Source: CAIWHR01 sp963717695 (GTDB taxonomy: Bacteria; Pseudomonadota; Gammaproteobacteria; Burkholderiales; Casimicrobiaceae). Taken from it: 64,000 nt of DNA. The DNA lies in NCBI GenBank assembly GCA_963717695.1, contig CAVQWR010000001.1, positions 675,405-739,404 on the forward strand, in the 5' to 3' direction. A model generated the notes under the pieces. It worked only from the letters and a program-made list of their open reading frames with translations. It was not told the origin of the DNA and did no database searches. Below are positions 8,199 to 19,618 of the stretch, in pieces. The translations under genes and the position numbers were made by a program. Position 1 is the stretch's first letter. Every line of letters starts with the position of its first letter.

Positions 8199-11177
8199 AT
8201 GAAACGCATGCTGTTCAACGCCACCCAGGCGGAGGAACTCCGGGTGGCGATCGTCGATGGCCAGAAGCTCGTCGACCTCGACATCGAGTCCGCAAGCAAG
8301 GAACAACGCAAGAGCAACATCTACAAGGCGGTCATCACCCGCGTCGAACCGAGCCTCGAAGCGTGCTTCGTCGACTACGGCGCCGAGCGCCACGGCTTCC
8401 TGCCAGTCAAGGAAATTGCGCGCCAGTACGTGAAGGGAGCGCGCGGCGACGACGGCGAAGGCGGCGGACGAATCCAGGACCACCTCCGCGAGGGGATGGA
8501 GCTGATCGTCCAGGTGGACAAGGACGAGCGCGGCAACAAGGGCGCGGCCCTCACCACCTACATCTCGCTGGCGGGACGCTACCTCGTCCTGATGCCGAAC
8601 AATCCGCGCGGCGGCGGCGTCTCCCGCCGCATCGAGGGCGAGGAGCGCAATGAACTGCGCGACGCCATCAACGACCTCGAAATTCCGGCCGGGATGAGCG
8701 TCATCGCCCGCACCGCGGGCATCGGTCGCACCACCGAAGAGCTGCAGTGGGACCTGAACTACCTGCTCCAGCTCTGGCGTGCGATCGAGGACGCATCGAA
8801 GCTCCAGTCCGGCGCGTTCCTGATCTACCAGGAATCGAGCCTCGTGATTCGCGCGATCCGCGATTACTTCCATCCGGACATCGGCGAGATCCTGATCGAC
8901 ACCGAGTCGATCTACGAGCAGGCCCAGCAGTTCATGAGCCACGTGATGCCGGGCAACGTCAACCGGGTGAAGCTCTACAAGGACGACGTTCCGCTGTTCT
9001 CGCGCTTCCAGATCGAGCACCAGATCGAAACCGCCTACGCGCGGCAGGTACCGCTGCCCTCCGGCGGCGCGATCGTGATTGACCACACCGAGGCGCTCGT
9101 TTCGGTCGACGTCAATTCGGCGCGTGCGACGCGCGGCGGCGACATCGAAACGACCGCATTCAACACGAACATGGAGGCCGCCGACGAGATTGCGCGCCAG
9201 CTTCGCCTGCGCGACCTGGGCGGGCTCATCGTGATCGACTTCATCGACATGGAGAGCACCAAGAACCAGCGCGAAGTCGAAGCGCGAGTCAAGGACGCGC
9301 TCAAGTACGACCGTGCGCGCGTGCAGCTCGGCAAGATCTCCCGCTTCGGCCTCATGGAGCTTTCGCGCCAGCGGCTGCGCCCGGCGCTCGCGGAATCGGC
9401 CTACATCGCCTGCCCGCGCTGCCATGGCATCGGCCACATCCGCGGCACCGAATCGTCGGCGCTGCACATCCTGCGCATCCTGCAGGAGGAGGCGATGAAG
9501 GAGAACACCGCGCAGATCGTCGCGCAGGTGCCAATCGACGTCGCGACGTACCTCCTCAATGAAAAGCGCAACGAGGTGCTCTCGGTCGAGACCCGGTTCA
9601 AGGTCAACGTCCTGCTGGTGCCGAACCGGCATCTCGAGACGCCGAACTACACCGTCGAGCGACTGCGCCACGACGATCTCAACCAGAGCGAGCCGCTGCC
9701 GCCGTCGTTCGACATGGTCGTGCAGCCGGAGCAGCTCGATCCAGCGAAGCAGATGAAGGAAGAGGCCAAGGAGCCGCGCCAGGAAGCGGTCGTCAAGGGC
9801 ATCACGCCGTCGCAGCCGGCCCCGGTGCGCGCCGAGACTCTCGCCGCTCCCGCGACGGCGGGCGCGAGCACCGTCAGCTGGCTCGACCGGATGCTCGCGT
9901 GGTTCCGTCCGAAGCCGGCGTTGCCGGCACCCGTTCAGCGCGCCGACAAGCCGCGCGAAGCGCGTGACGGACGCCGCGAAGGCCGCGACCAGCGCGGCGA
10001 GCGCGATCGTCCGCGCGGCGGTCAGGATCGCCGCGACGGTCGTCGCGACGAGCGGCGCGGTGACGGCAAAGGCAACCGTGGCGCACGCGGCGAGCAGGGC
10101 CAATCCGGCGCGCCGCGCGAAGGACAGCCGCCGCGCAACGCTGGCCAGCGCCGCGACGGGCAGCCGCCGCGCGAAGGTCAGGCCCCGCGCGAAGGTCAGG
10201 CCCCGCGCGAGGGTCAGGCCCCGCGCGAAGGTCAGGCCCCGCGCGAAGGTCAGGCCCCGCGCGAAGGTCAGGCCCCGCGCGAAGGTCAGGCCCCGCGCGA
10301 AGGTCAGGCCCCGCGCGAAGGTCAGCCGCAACGCGAGCCGCGGCCGCCTCGGGAACCCCGCGAGCCGCGTCCGCCGCGCGAAGGTCCGCCGCAACGCGAG
10401 CCGCGCGAGCCGCGTGAAGGTCAACCGCAACGTGAGCCGCGTGAGCCGCGTGAGCCTCGTCCACCGCGTGAACCGCGCGCTGCCGTTCCGGTGACGGATG
10501 CGGATGCTTCGCTGCCCGCCATCGAGGCCGCGGAGCCGCGGATGGCACGGGAAGGCGAAGCCGGAGCACGCGAAGGCAATCGCCGCCGGCGTGACCGCCG
10601 TCGTCGCGGCAGTGGCGATCGGCCGGACCGTCCGGAGCAGCAGGAGGAACAACCCGGAGCGACCGATGCTCTGACCACGGCTTCCGTCAGTGCAGTCGCG
10701 ACGCACGCCGAAGCACCTGCAGCACCTGCGCAGCCGGCACCGTGGGAAGTGTGGCCGGAAGCCGTCGAGGAAGCGGCGCCCGCCGCGCGCGTCGAGCGCG
10801 TCGCCGAGAGTGAAGCGGTGCAGGCAGCCGTCGAGCCGGCGCAGCCGAAGGCGTCCGTGCACACCGAGCCGGTCGCGCATGCGCCCGTGGCCGCGCCGGT
10901 TGCGCCGCCACCGCCGCCGCGCATCGAACCGGTGGTTCCGCCGAAGCCCGCGCCGGTATTTCACGAGATTCCGGAACTGCCTCCGATCGCGCTGACGCTT
11001 CCGCCGGAATCCAGCCTCGAGCTGGTCGAGACGAAGCATCCCGCGCCGGCACTGCCGCAAGTCGAGTCGGACATTCCGAAAGGCCCGCGCCGCGTGCGCC
11101 CGCCCAAGGTGCAGATCGCCGACGAACCGCTGCAGCTCGTGGAGACGCAGAAGGGAAATCCAACCGTCGCGCCATGA
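8199..11177 (+). CDS. rne: Ribonuclease E
   Basis: 992-residue endoribonuclease that starts bulk mRNA decay and matures rRNA and tRNA. An S1 domain lies at about residues 36-125. The DNase I-like catalytic part carries the Mg-binding aspartates D304 (VSVDVNS) and D347 (IVIDFIDM), matching E. coli D303 and D346. The Zn-link CPRCHGIG starts at C405 and tetramerises the enzyme. After about residue 520 the chain becomes a disordered, Arg/Pro/Gln-rich scaffold arm with an eight-fold hexapeptide repeat, then an Ala/Pro/Glu-rich end. The catalytic half is well conserved; the tail is lineage specific. It ends just before a perfect terminator. Confidence 0.97.
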   Translation: MKRMLFNATQAEELRVAIVDGQKLVDLDIESASKEQRKSNIYKAVITRVEPSLEACFVDYGAERHGFLPVKEIARQYVKGARGDDGEGGGRIQDHLREGMELIVQVDKDERGNKGAALTTYISLAGRYLVLMPNNPRGGGVSRRIEGEERNELRDAINDLEIPAGMSVIARTAGIGRTTEELQWDLNYLLQLWRAIEDASKLQSGAFLIYQESSLVIRAIRDYFHPDIGEILIDTESIYEQAQQFMSHVMPGNVNRVKLYKDDVPLFSRFQIEHQIETAYARQVPLPSGGAIVIDHTEALVSVDVNSARATRGGDIETTAFNTNMEAADEIARQLRLRDLGGLIVIDFIDMESTKNQREVEARVKDALKYDRARVQLGKISRFGLMELSRQRLRPALAESAYIACPRCHGIGHIRGTESSALHILRILQEEAMKENTAQIVAQVPIDVATYLLNEKRNEVLSVETRFKVNVLLVPNRHLETPNYTVERLRHDDLNQSEPLPPSFDMVVQPEQLDPAKQMKEEAKEPRQEAVVKGITPSQPAPVRAETLAAPATAGASTVSWLDRMLAWFRPKPALPAPVQRADKPREARDGRREGRDQRGERDRPRGGQDRRDGRRDERRGDGKGNRGARGEQGQSGAPREGQPPRNAGQRRDGQPPREGQAPREGQAPREGQAPREGQAPREGQAPREGQAPREGQAPREGQAPREGQPQREPRPPREPREPRPPREGPPQREPREPREGQPQREPREPREPRPPREPRAAVPVTDADASLPAIEAAEPRMAREGEAGAREGNRRRRDRRRRGSGDRPDRPEQQEEQPGATDALTTASVSAVATHAEAPAAPAQPAPWEVWPEAVEEAAPAARVERVAESEAVQAAVEPAQPKASVHTEPVAHAPVAAPVAPPPPPRIEPVVPPKPAPVFHEIPELPPIALTLPPESSLELVETKHPAPALPQVESDIPKGPRRVRPPKVQIADEPLQLVETQKGNPTVAP
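10179..10322 (+). repeat. 18-bp minisatellite in the rne scaffold region (8 copies)
   Basis: Eight head-to-tail copies of CAGGCCCCGCGCGAAGGT, encoding QAPREG. One copy has a synonymous A-to-G change (GAGGGT). Flanking degenerate units (CAGCCGCCGCGCGAAGGT and later REP-rich units) show that the array expanded from a diverged base. The period is a multiple of three, so copy-number change would keep frame. Confidence 0.95.
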
Positions 11178-11197
11178 CGTGACGCAAAAGAGCGCAG

Positions 11198-11229
11198 AAA
11201 AAGGGCGGGCCCGCGGGCCCGCCCTTTTT
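11198..11229. terminator. Bidirectional rho-independent terminator after rne
   Basis: A perfect 32-nt palindrome: five A, an 11-nt GC-rich half-stem, its complement, then five T. It lies 20 bp after the rne stop and 26 bp before the end of the convergent formyltransferase/ACT gene, so it can serve both. Confidence 0.93.
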
Positions 11230-11254
11230 CTTGTTGCGCGAACCCCGCTACGAA

Positions 11255-12403
11255 TTACGCGGCGGGGCGCTCGCCCAAGGCGATGTCCACCGTCAATTCG
11301 CTCGCCAGCGCAGCGAGATCGGAACGCAACGCGTCGTTGCCCAGCGATTTGGGCACGACGAGCAGCGCCTTCACCTTGAACTGGTGCGCGGCCCCACCTT
11401 CGCCGTCAACGATCTCGGTGTGCAGATCCTCGATGCTGACGCCGCGCTCCGCAAGCCGCCGCGACAAGTCGCGCACGATGCCCGGCCGGTCGGCCCCCAC
11501 GAGTTCCAGCGCGATCAGCCGACGATCCGCAGGCACCTGCGGTGCGGCCGTCTTCTCGATGACGATGCGCAGACCCGCGGATTCCAACCCCTGCAGCGCG
11601 CTGGCGAGCCGGTCGGCGCTCTCCGCCGGCACCTCGAAATGCACCATGCCGGCGAACTGCCCGGCGAGATTCGTCATGCGGCTGCCGGCCCAGTTCGCGC
11701 CGAAGCCCTGCGCGCGCTCGGACAGCTGGCGAACGATGCCGGGCCGGTCGCTGCCTATCGCGGTCACGACGAGCGAAGCGGTGGCGGGCGCAGTCTCTTC
11801 GGTCAGGGACACGCTGCGCTTGATCATCGGTGCCTTGGTCGCGAAGCGATCGTCCTGCTTGAAAGCAGGCAGCGCGCCGTGCTCCGCGGCGTAGCGCACG
11901 ACCTGCGCGAGGAGCTTCAAACCCATCGGCGCCAGCGCACGTTCCCACAACTCGCGCGCCGTTTCGCCCTTGGCGACGAAGCACCAGTCCTGCGCGGCCA
12001 CGGCACCCGCGTCCCAGCCATCGGCAAGGTGATACACGCTGCCGCCGGCAATCGGATCGCCCTCGAGGATCGTCCACTCGACGGCCGCGATGCCGCGATG
12101 CCGCGGCAGCAAAGACGGGTGATACCCGACGCCGCCGAGCCTGGAGCGTGCGAGCGCCTCGTTGCTGACGCGAGCGTGCGTGTGCGCGGCAACGATGAGA
12201 TCCGTGCCCTCGGGAATGGCCTCACCCGGAACGATTTTCGGGTTCGCAAGAACGTGGACGGGAACGCCGGCCGCCTTGGCCGCCAGCGCCAGGCGATCGT
12301 CGTCGGCAGGAGCGACGACGCCGGCGAACGCGACGCCGTCCTTGCGCAGCGCCTCGAACACCAGCGCGCCGAAGTAACGCGAACCAACCAATGTGCACTT
12401 CAT
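11255..12403 (-). CDS. Formyltransferase-domain protein fused to two GcvR-like ACT domains
   Basis: About 382 residues in one uninterrupted frame. Residues 1-180 form a formyltransferase N-domain (PurN/Fmt/PurU fold) with HPSLLPRHRG (His95) and DGWDAG (Asp131), equivalents of the catalytic His and Asp. The usual Asn two residues before the His is Gly93, so activity is uncertain. Residues about 210-285 and 295-375 are two ACT domains (IGSDRPGIVRQLSERAQGFG; VGADRPGIVRDLSRRLAERG), resembling GcvR. PurU has ACT before the transferase; here the order is reversed and doubled. A one-carbon or glycine-related role is inferred. ATG 12403 has AAGGA at good spacing; ATG 12412 is the alternative. Confidence 0.75.
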   Translation of the reverse strand: MKCTLVGSRYFGALVFEALRKDGVAFAGVVAPADDDRLALAAKAAGVPVHVLANPKIVPGEAIPEGTDLIVAAHTHARVSNEALARSRLGGVGYHPSLLPRHRGIAAVEWTILEGDPIAGGSVYHLADGWDAGAVAAQDWCFVAKGETARELWERALAPMGLKLLAQVVRYAAEHGALPAFKQDDRFATKAPMIKRSVSLTEETAPATASLVVTAIGSDRPGIVRQLSERAQGFGANWAGSRMTNLAGQFAGMVHFEVPAESADRLASALQGLESAGLRIVIEKTAAPQVPADRRLIALELVGADRPGIVRDLSRRLAERGVSIEDLHTEIVDGEGGAAHQFKVKALLVVPKSLGNDALRSDLAALASELTVDIALGERPAA

Positions 12404-12634
12404 CGATGCCATCCTTTCGCGGATCTCAGGAGCAGCCGGTGCGTTGCTCGAATCGGCGCACCCGCGCGCCGGACCAGCATCGCTTCAGCCTGCATTGTAC
12501 GATCGGGTCCAACGCGGCGCTGCGATGACATCGATGTCCGCGCGGGCCATTTGACGCCGGACAACTTGAGGCAGATCGGGTCGTTGGCACCGACGCTGCG
12601 ACAATCCGCCGCACGGCGGCGGCGGAGGTTCGAC

Positions 12635-13129
12635 CTAGGTGCGAAGCCGATTGATCAGCGCGGCACTGGCCACCTCGACGAGATCGAGAACCCGCTCGAA
12701 TCCGTCCCGACCGCCGTAATACGGGTCCGGCACTTCGCGCACGCCGAGCTCGGGGGCGAAATCGAGGAACAGGCCAAGATGGCCCTCGAAGGCGCCAGGC
12801 CGCATCGCCTCGAGCTCGCGCAGGTTGGTGCGGTCCATCGCGAGAATCCAGCCGAAGCGCGCGAAATCCCCCAGCCCGACCTGGCGGGCGCGCATCCTTG
12901 CGAGGTCGTACCCGCGCCGATGCGCCGAGTCGATGGCGCGCCGGTCCGGCGGGGATCCCACATGCCAGTCGCCCGTTCCCGCCGAATCCACGCGGATGCT
13001 GTCGGCGAGCCCCTGCTGCGCCAGCGCGGCGCGAAAGACGCCCGCCGCGGTCGGCGACCGGCAGATGTTGCCCATGCACACGAAGAGGATCGAGCGCTCG
13101 GGCGGATGCGTGGCGGCAGCGGAGCTCAT
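12635..13129 (-). CDS. Low-molecular-weight protein-tyrosine phosphatase
   Basis: 164 residues. The P-loop CX5R(S) is CMGNICRSP at residues 18-26, and the general-acid aspartate is in DPYYGG near the C-terminus, both in the family's usual positions. Cytoplasmic phosphatase; bacterial homologues act on tyrosine kinases of exopolysaccharide systems or on arsenate, but no such partner is visible here. ATG 13129 is the natural start; earlier in-frame codons add an Arg-rich, unconserved stretch. Confidence 0.92.
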   Translation of the reverse strand: MSSAAATHPPERSILFVCMGNICRSPTAAGVFRAALAQQGLADSIRVDSAGTGDWHVGSPPDRRAIDSAHRRGYDLARMRARQVGLGDFARFGWILAMDRTNLRELEAMRPGAFEGHLGLFLDFAPELGVREVPDPYYGGRDGFERVLDLVEVASAALINRLRT

Positions 13130-13269
13130 GGCGCGTGCAGTATCCCGGTCGATTTGCTCCCGCGCAACCCGCACGCGCGCCCGCAGTTGCGCAATGCGCG
13201 GGAATCTGCAACGCTGCCCGGCTTCCGGGCCCCCGCCTCGCACGCGTTCGTCAACTTTCAGGAATCCTC

Positions 13270-15069
13270 ATGCCGCCGCACTCGTTCCTCCGCTCGCTCG
13301 CGGGCCTTGCGCTGATTGCCGCCACGGCACTGCTCGCTGCCACCGCCCACGCTGCCGCCGATCCCGCCAAGGTGCTGCGTGTCTACTCGCCCGACATCGC
13401 GAGCCTCGACCCGCAGCAGGGTACCGATCTCTATTCGACGCGCGTCGCATCGTCGATCTTCGAGGCTCTCTACGAGTTCGATTACCTGACCGAGCCGGCG
13501 CGAGCCGTGCCGTGCACCGCCGCCGCCATGCCCGTGATCACCGAGGGCGGCAAGGTCTGGACGATCAAGCTGAAGACAGGAATCCGGTTTGCCGACGCCC
13601 CGGCATTCAAGGGCAAGCCGCGCGAGCTCGTCGCCGCGGATTACGTCTACTCGATCAAGCGCGCGCTCGACCCGAACCTGCTCACCGGCGGAGATCCGGC
13701 AATCGCGGATCTCATCGAAGGCATGCGGCCGGTGGTCGACGCCGCCAGCAAGCCCGGCGCGAAATTCAACTACGACGCTCCCGTCAGCGGCCTGCGCGCG
13801 CTCGACAAGTACACGCTGCAGATCCGGCTCACCAGCGCCAACTACACGCTGCAGGAATGGCTCGCGGGCCTCCCTGCGATGGCCGTCGCACGCGAGGTCG
13901 TCGAATCCGCCGGCGACGACATCAAGAGCCAGCCGGTCGGCACGGGTCCGTACGTACTGAAGGAATGGAAACGCGCGTCGCGCGTCGTCCTCGAGGCCAA
14001 TCCGCTCTATCGAGGGCTCAAGTTCCCGGAGAGCTCCGACCCGCGCCATCGTGCGCTCGTCGATTCGATGCGCGGCAAGTCCCTTCCGCAGATCGGCCGC
14101 ATCGAGATCAGCATCATCGAGGAATCTCAGGCGTACCTGCTCGCGTTCCAGCAGGGCGACCTTGACTACATCGGCCTCGGCGGCAATGACGTGGCGAGCG
14201 TGCTCGCTGGCGACGCGCTCAAGCCCGAGCTCGCGAAGAAAGGAATTCGTCGGATCCGCGCCAACGCGCCACAGCTCACCTTTACTTATTTCAACATGAA
14301 GGACCCACTGGTCGGCGGCTATTCGAATGCGCAGGTGGCGCTGCGACGTGCCATCGCGATGGGGTACAACGTCGACGAATCAATCAGGGTTCTGTACGCC
14401 GGACAGGCGCTGCCGGCGAACCAACTGCTGCCTCCGGGCGTCGATGGCCACGATGCGTCGTTGCCGCCGAAGTCCCTTTACGATCCGGCAGCGGCGCGCG
14501 CGCTCCTCGACCGCTTCGGCTTCAAGGACCGCGACGGCGACGGCTATCGCGAAACGCCCGATGGCAAGCCGCTCGTCGTGGTGCGCGGCACGCTTCCGGG
14601 CTCGTGGTACCGCGAGATCGACACGCTGTTCAAGAAGAACATGGACGCCATCGGTATCCACATGGAAGTCGAGCAGAAGACATTTTCGGAGCTGAACAAT
14701 CTCAGCCGCGCCGGCAAGCTGCCGATGTTCAATCTCGGCGTCCGGGCTCTGGAGCCGTCGGGCTACCAGATCCTGCAGCTCCTCTGGAGCAAGTCGCCGA
14801 TCGACACCAATTTCTCGCAGTTCGCGAATGCCGACTACGACGTTGCTTACGAGCAGTTCCTGCGCACGCCGTCCGGCCCCGCGCGGACGGCGCTCGCTCG
14901 GAAGATGTCCGAGATCGCGCTGGTCTACATGCCGATGATGCTGGCGACGTTCGGCATCGGCAACACGCTGCTCTACCCGTGGGTGCAGGGCTACTGGCCG
15001 TCGCAGTTCGGCTTCTCGTGGAAATACCTCGACCTCGACGTCGCGAAACGCAGGGCCGCAGGCAAGTAG
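13270..15069 (+). CDS. ABC transporter substrate-binding protein, family 5 (peptide/dipeptide type)
   Basis: 599-residue periplasmic protein. Signal peptide at residues 1-29 (hydrophobic core, AHAA cleavage region), then an SBP_bac_5 (DppA/OppA-like) fold with LRVYSPDIASLDPQQGTD at the mature N-terminus and the QPVGTGPYVLKEW segment. An EF-hand-like DRDGDGYRETPDGKP loop is common in this family. No permease or ATPase genes are adjacent, so it is an orphan receptor whose partners must lie elsewhere. Convergent with uvrB, 27 bp apart. Confidence 0.9.
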   Translation: MPPHSFLRSLAGLALIAATALLAATAHAAADPAKVLRVYSPDIASLDPQQGTDLYSTRVASSIFEALYEFDYLTEPARAVPCTAAAMPVITEGGKVWTIKLKTGIRFADAPAFKGKPRELVAADYVYSIKRALDPNLLTGGDPAIADLIEGMRPVVDAASKPGAKFNYDAPVSGLRALDKYTLQIRLTSANYTLQEWLAGLPAMAVAREVVESAGDDIKSQPVGTGPYVLKEWKRASRVVLEANPLYRGLKFPESSDPRHRALVDSMRGKSLPQIGRIEISIIEESQAYLLAFQQGDLDYIGLGGNDVASVLAGDALKPELAKKGIRRIRANAPQLTFTYFNMKDPLVGGYSNAQVALRRAIAMGYNVDESIRVLYAGQALPANQLLPPGVDGHDASLPPKSLYDPAAARALLDRFGFKDRDGDGYRETPDGKPLVVVRGTLPGSWYREIDTLFKKNMDAIGIHMEVEQKTFSELNNLSRAGKLPMFNLGVRALEPSGYQILQLLWSKSPIDTNFSQFANADYDVAYEQFLRTPSGPARTALARKMSEIALVYMPMMLATFGIGNTLLYPWVQGYWPSQFGFSWKYLDLDVAKRRAAGK

Positions 15070-15096
15070 CGGGACGCGACGCCGCAGCGACAGACT

Positions 15097-17130
<2,034 letters not shown>

Positions 17131-17211
17131 GGCGGCGGGCTCATAGGGAAAAGCGGCGGCGAACCGATTATTTTAACGGTATTTTGCCGGCATGACATCC
17201 ACGCCGGCGCG

Positions 17212-19003
17212 TCAGGCTTTCGCCGGGGCGAACTGCAGCGCCGCGAGACGGGCGTAGAGCGCGCTCGATCGCAGCAGCTCGTCGTGCGTGCCCGTGTCCA
17301 CGATGCGGCCGGCGTCCATGACGGCAATCCGGTCGGCGTGGCGCACCGTCGCCAGCCTGTGCGCAATGATCAGCACCGTGCGTCCCGCCATCAGGCGTTC
17401 GAGCGCGAGCTGCACGACACGTTCACTTTCGGCGTCGAGCGCACTCGTCGCCTCGTCGAGCAGCAGGATCGGCCGATCTGCGAGGATCGCGCGGGCAATC
17501 GCAAGGCGCTGGCGCTGGCCGCCGGAAAGCCGCACGCCGCGCTCGCCGAGGTCGCTCGCATACCGGTCCGGCAGCCGCTCGATGAATTCGGCGGCGTAGG
17601 CGGCCTCGCAGGCAGCACGGACCTCGGCTTCGGTCGCGTCGGGACGGCCGTAGCGGACGTTCTCGGTGACGCTGGTCGCGAAGATCACCGGGTCCTGCGG
17701 CACGATGGCAAGACGTGCGCGGACGTCCGCAGGATCGGCTGCGCGCACGTCGACGCCGTCGATGCGGACGGCGCCCCGCTGCGGATCGTAGAAGCGCAGC
17801 AGCAGCGCGAATACCGTCGTCTTGCCCGCGCCGGACGGCCCGACCAGTGCCACCTTCTCGCCCGGTGCCACGTCGAGCGAAAACGCCGCGAGCGCCGCCG
17901 CATCGGGCCGCGACGGATAGTGAAAGGTGACACCGGAAAACGTGACGGTGCCGCGGGCGGGCGTCGGCAATGCGACCGGATGCTCGGGCGCGCGGATTTC
18001 CGCTTTCGTCTCCAGCAGCTCGAAGAGGCGCTCGGTCGCGCCCGCCGCGCGCTGCAGATCGCCGACGACCTCGCTGATGGTGCCGACCGCCCCGGCGACG
18101 ATCACCGCATAGAAGACGAACGCGGAGAGCTGGCCCGCGCTGATCCGCCCCGCCACCACGTCGTGGCCGCCGATCCAGAGGATGATGCCGATCGCGCCGA
18201 ACACGAGGACGATCACGGCGGCGACGAGCATTGCGCGCTGGCGGATGCGCTGCCGCGCCGTCTCGAACGCGGCCTCGACGCGCTCGGCAAAGCGCGCGCG
18301 GTCGACCTCCTCGTGGCGATACGCCTGGACCGTGCGGATCTCGTGCATCGCCTCGTCGACGTAGGCGCCGACGTCGCCGACCCGATCCTGGGTCGCGCGG
18401 GCGAGCTTGCGCACGCGCCGGCCGAACAGGATGATCGGCACGATCACGAGCGGCACCCCGGCCAGCACCATCAGCGTCATCTTGAGGCTCGTGAGGGCCA
18501 GCATCACGAGGCCGCCGATCAGGAGCAGGAGGTTGCGGATCGCCATCGAGGCGCTCGAACCGATCACCGTCTCGAGCAGCGTCGTGTCGTTGGTGAGTCG
18601 CGAAATCACCTCGCCGGTTCGCGTCATCTCGAAATATCCGGGCGACAGCGTCAGCAGATGATCGAACACCGCGCGCCGCAGGTCGGCAGTGACGCGCTCG
18701 CCCGAGCCAGGACACGAAGTAATAGCGCGTATACGTCGCGATCGCCATCACGACGATCACGCCCAGCATCAGCGCGAGCGCCCGGTCGAGCTCGGCCGAG
18801 CTGCCCGCGCCGAAGCCGCGATCGATGACGCCGCGCAGCCCCTGTCCGACGGCAAGAACCGCGCTGGCGGCGACGACGAGGCCGATGGCGGCGTACACGA
18901 CCTGCCGCCGATACGGGCGAAGGAACGTGCCGATGCGCGCGAGCGTGCGCAGCGCCGACAGCGGAGGAGGCAGTGCGGGCTTCGCCGGCGGGTCGGCGCT
19001 CAT
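17212..19003 (-). CDS. MsbA-like ABC transporter (fused membrane and ATPase domains), frameshifted
   Basis: A type IV ABC exporter of about 597 residues. The N-terminal transmembrane domain begins MSADPPAKPALPPPLSALRT. The ATPase domain has Walker A GPSGAGKTT, signature LSGGQRQRLAIARA and Walker B LLLDEATSALD. The reading frame breaks after the second membrane helix (SWLG): one extra C in the CCC at 18701-18703 shifts it, and removing it restores SWLGERVTADLRRAVFDHL. Total length (1792 bp) is one base over a multiple of three, consistent with a single consensus error. Likely a lipid or drug flippase homodimer. Confidence 0.85.
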
Positions 19004-19153
19004 CGCATTGCGCCCTCCGGCAATTTGCCGGTCCCGGTGTCTTGGCGCGGCCGCGACATCAATTGCGCCTGCGCCCGTCGCGCGCTAGGCTCGACCAAGA
19101 GCATCGCAACCGGTGCGTGCTGCGCCCGCCGTTGACCCTCCAAGGAGCTTCAA

Positions 19154-19549
19154 ATGACATATGGCCTGCCCGCGCTGACGACACTGATCGCACTCCTCTT
19201 CTATTTCGTCGTGACGCTCAATGTCGCGCGTGCGCATGAGAAATACAAGGTCGCCGTCCCGGCAATGACCGGGCAGCCCGATTTCGAACGTGTCTACCGC
19301 GTGCAGATGAACACGCTGGAGCAGCTTGCGCTTTTCCTCCCGTCGCTGTGGCTGTTCGCAATCTACGTGAGTCCCGCCTGGGCATCGCTTTTGGGGGCGG
19401 TCTGGATCGTCGGCCGCATACTCTACGCGATCGGCTATTACCAGGCAGCGGAAAAACGCAGTGCGGGCTTCGTCATTTCATTCGCGGGCGCGGCGTTACT
19501 CTGGCTCGGCGCCGCCTACGGCGTCGTGCGTGTCCTGCTGCAAGGATAG
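19154..19549 (+). CDS. MAPEG family membrane protein
   Basis: 131 residues with four hydrophobic segments. The conserved FERVYRVQMNTLEQLALFLP segment and the GRILYAIGYY motif mark the MAPEG family (membrane-associated glutathione/eicosanoid enzymes). A CAAGGAG ribosome site precedes ATG 19154. Bacterial members may have glutathione transferase activity; the substrate is unknown. Confidence 0.9.
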   Translation: MTYGLPALTTLIALLFYFVVTLNVARAHEKYKVAVPAMTGQPDFERVYRVQMNTLEQLALFLPSLWLFAIYVSPAWASLLGAVWIVGRILYAIGYYQAAEKRSAGFVISFAGAALLWLGAAYGVVRVLLQG

Positions 19550-19618
19550 CGCCGGGAAACGCCCCTTTCCGGTCGCGGTACAATTATGGCCTTCCAACCT
19601 TTCACCGGCGAAAACCGA

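Noticed and set aside
10179..10322. CRISPR-like array
   Set aside because: 18-bp units are contiguous without spacers and encode a peptide repeat in frame.
7653..11060. 1135-residue open frame antisense to rne
   Set aside because: Mirror of a conserved gene in GC-rich DNA; Arg/Leu-rich, no domain or ribosome site.
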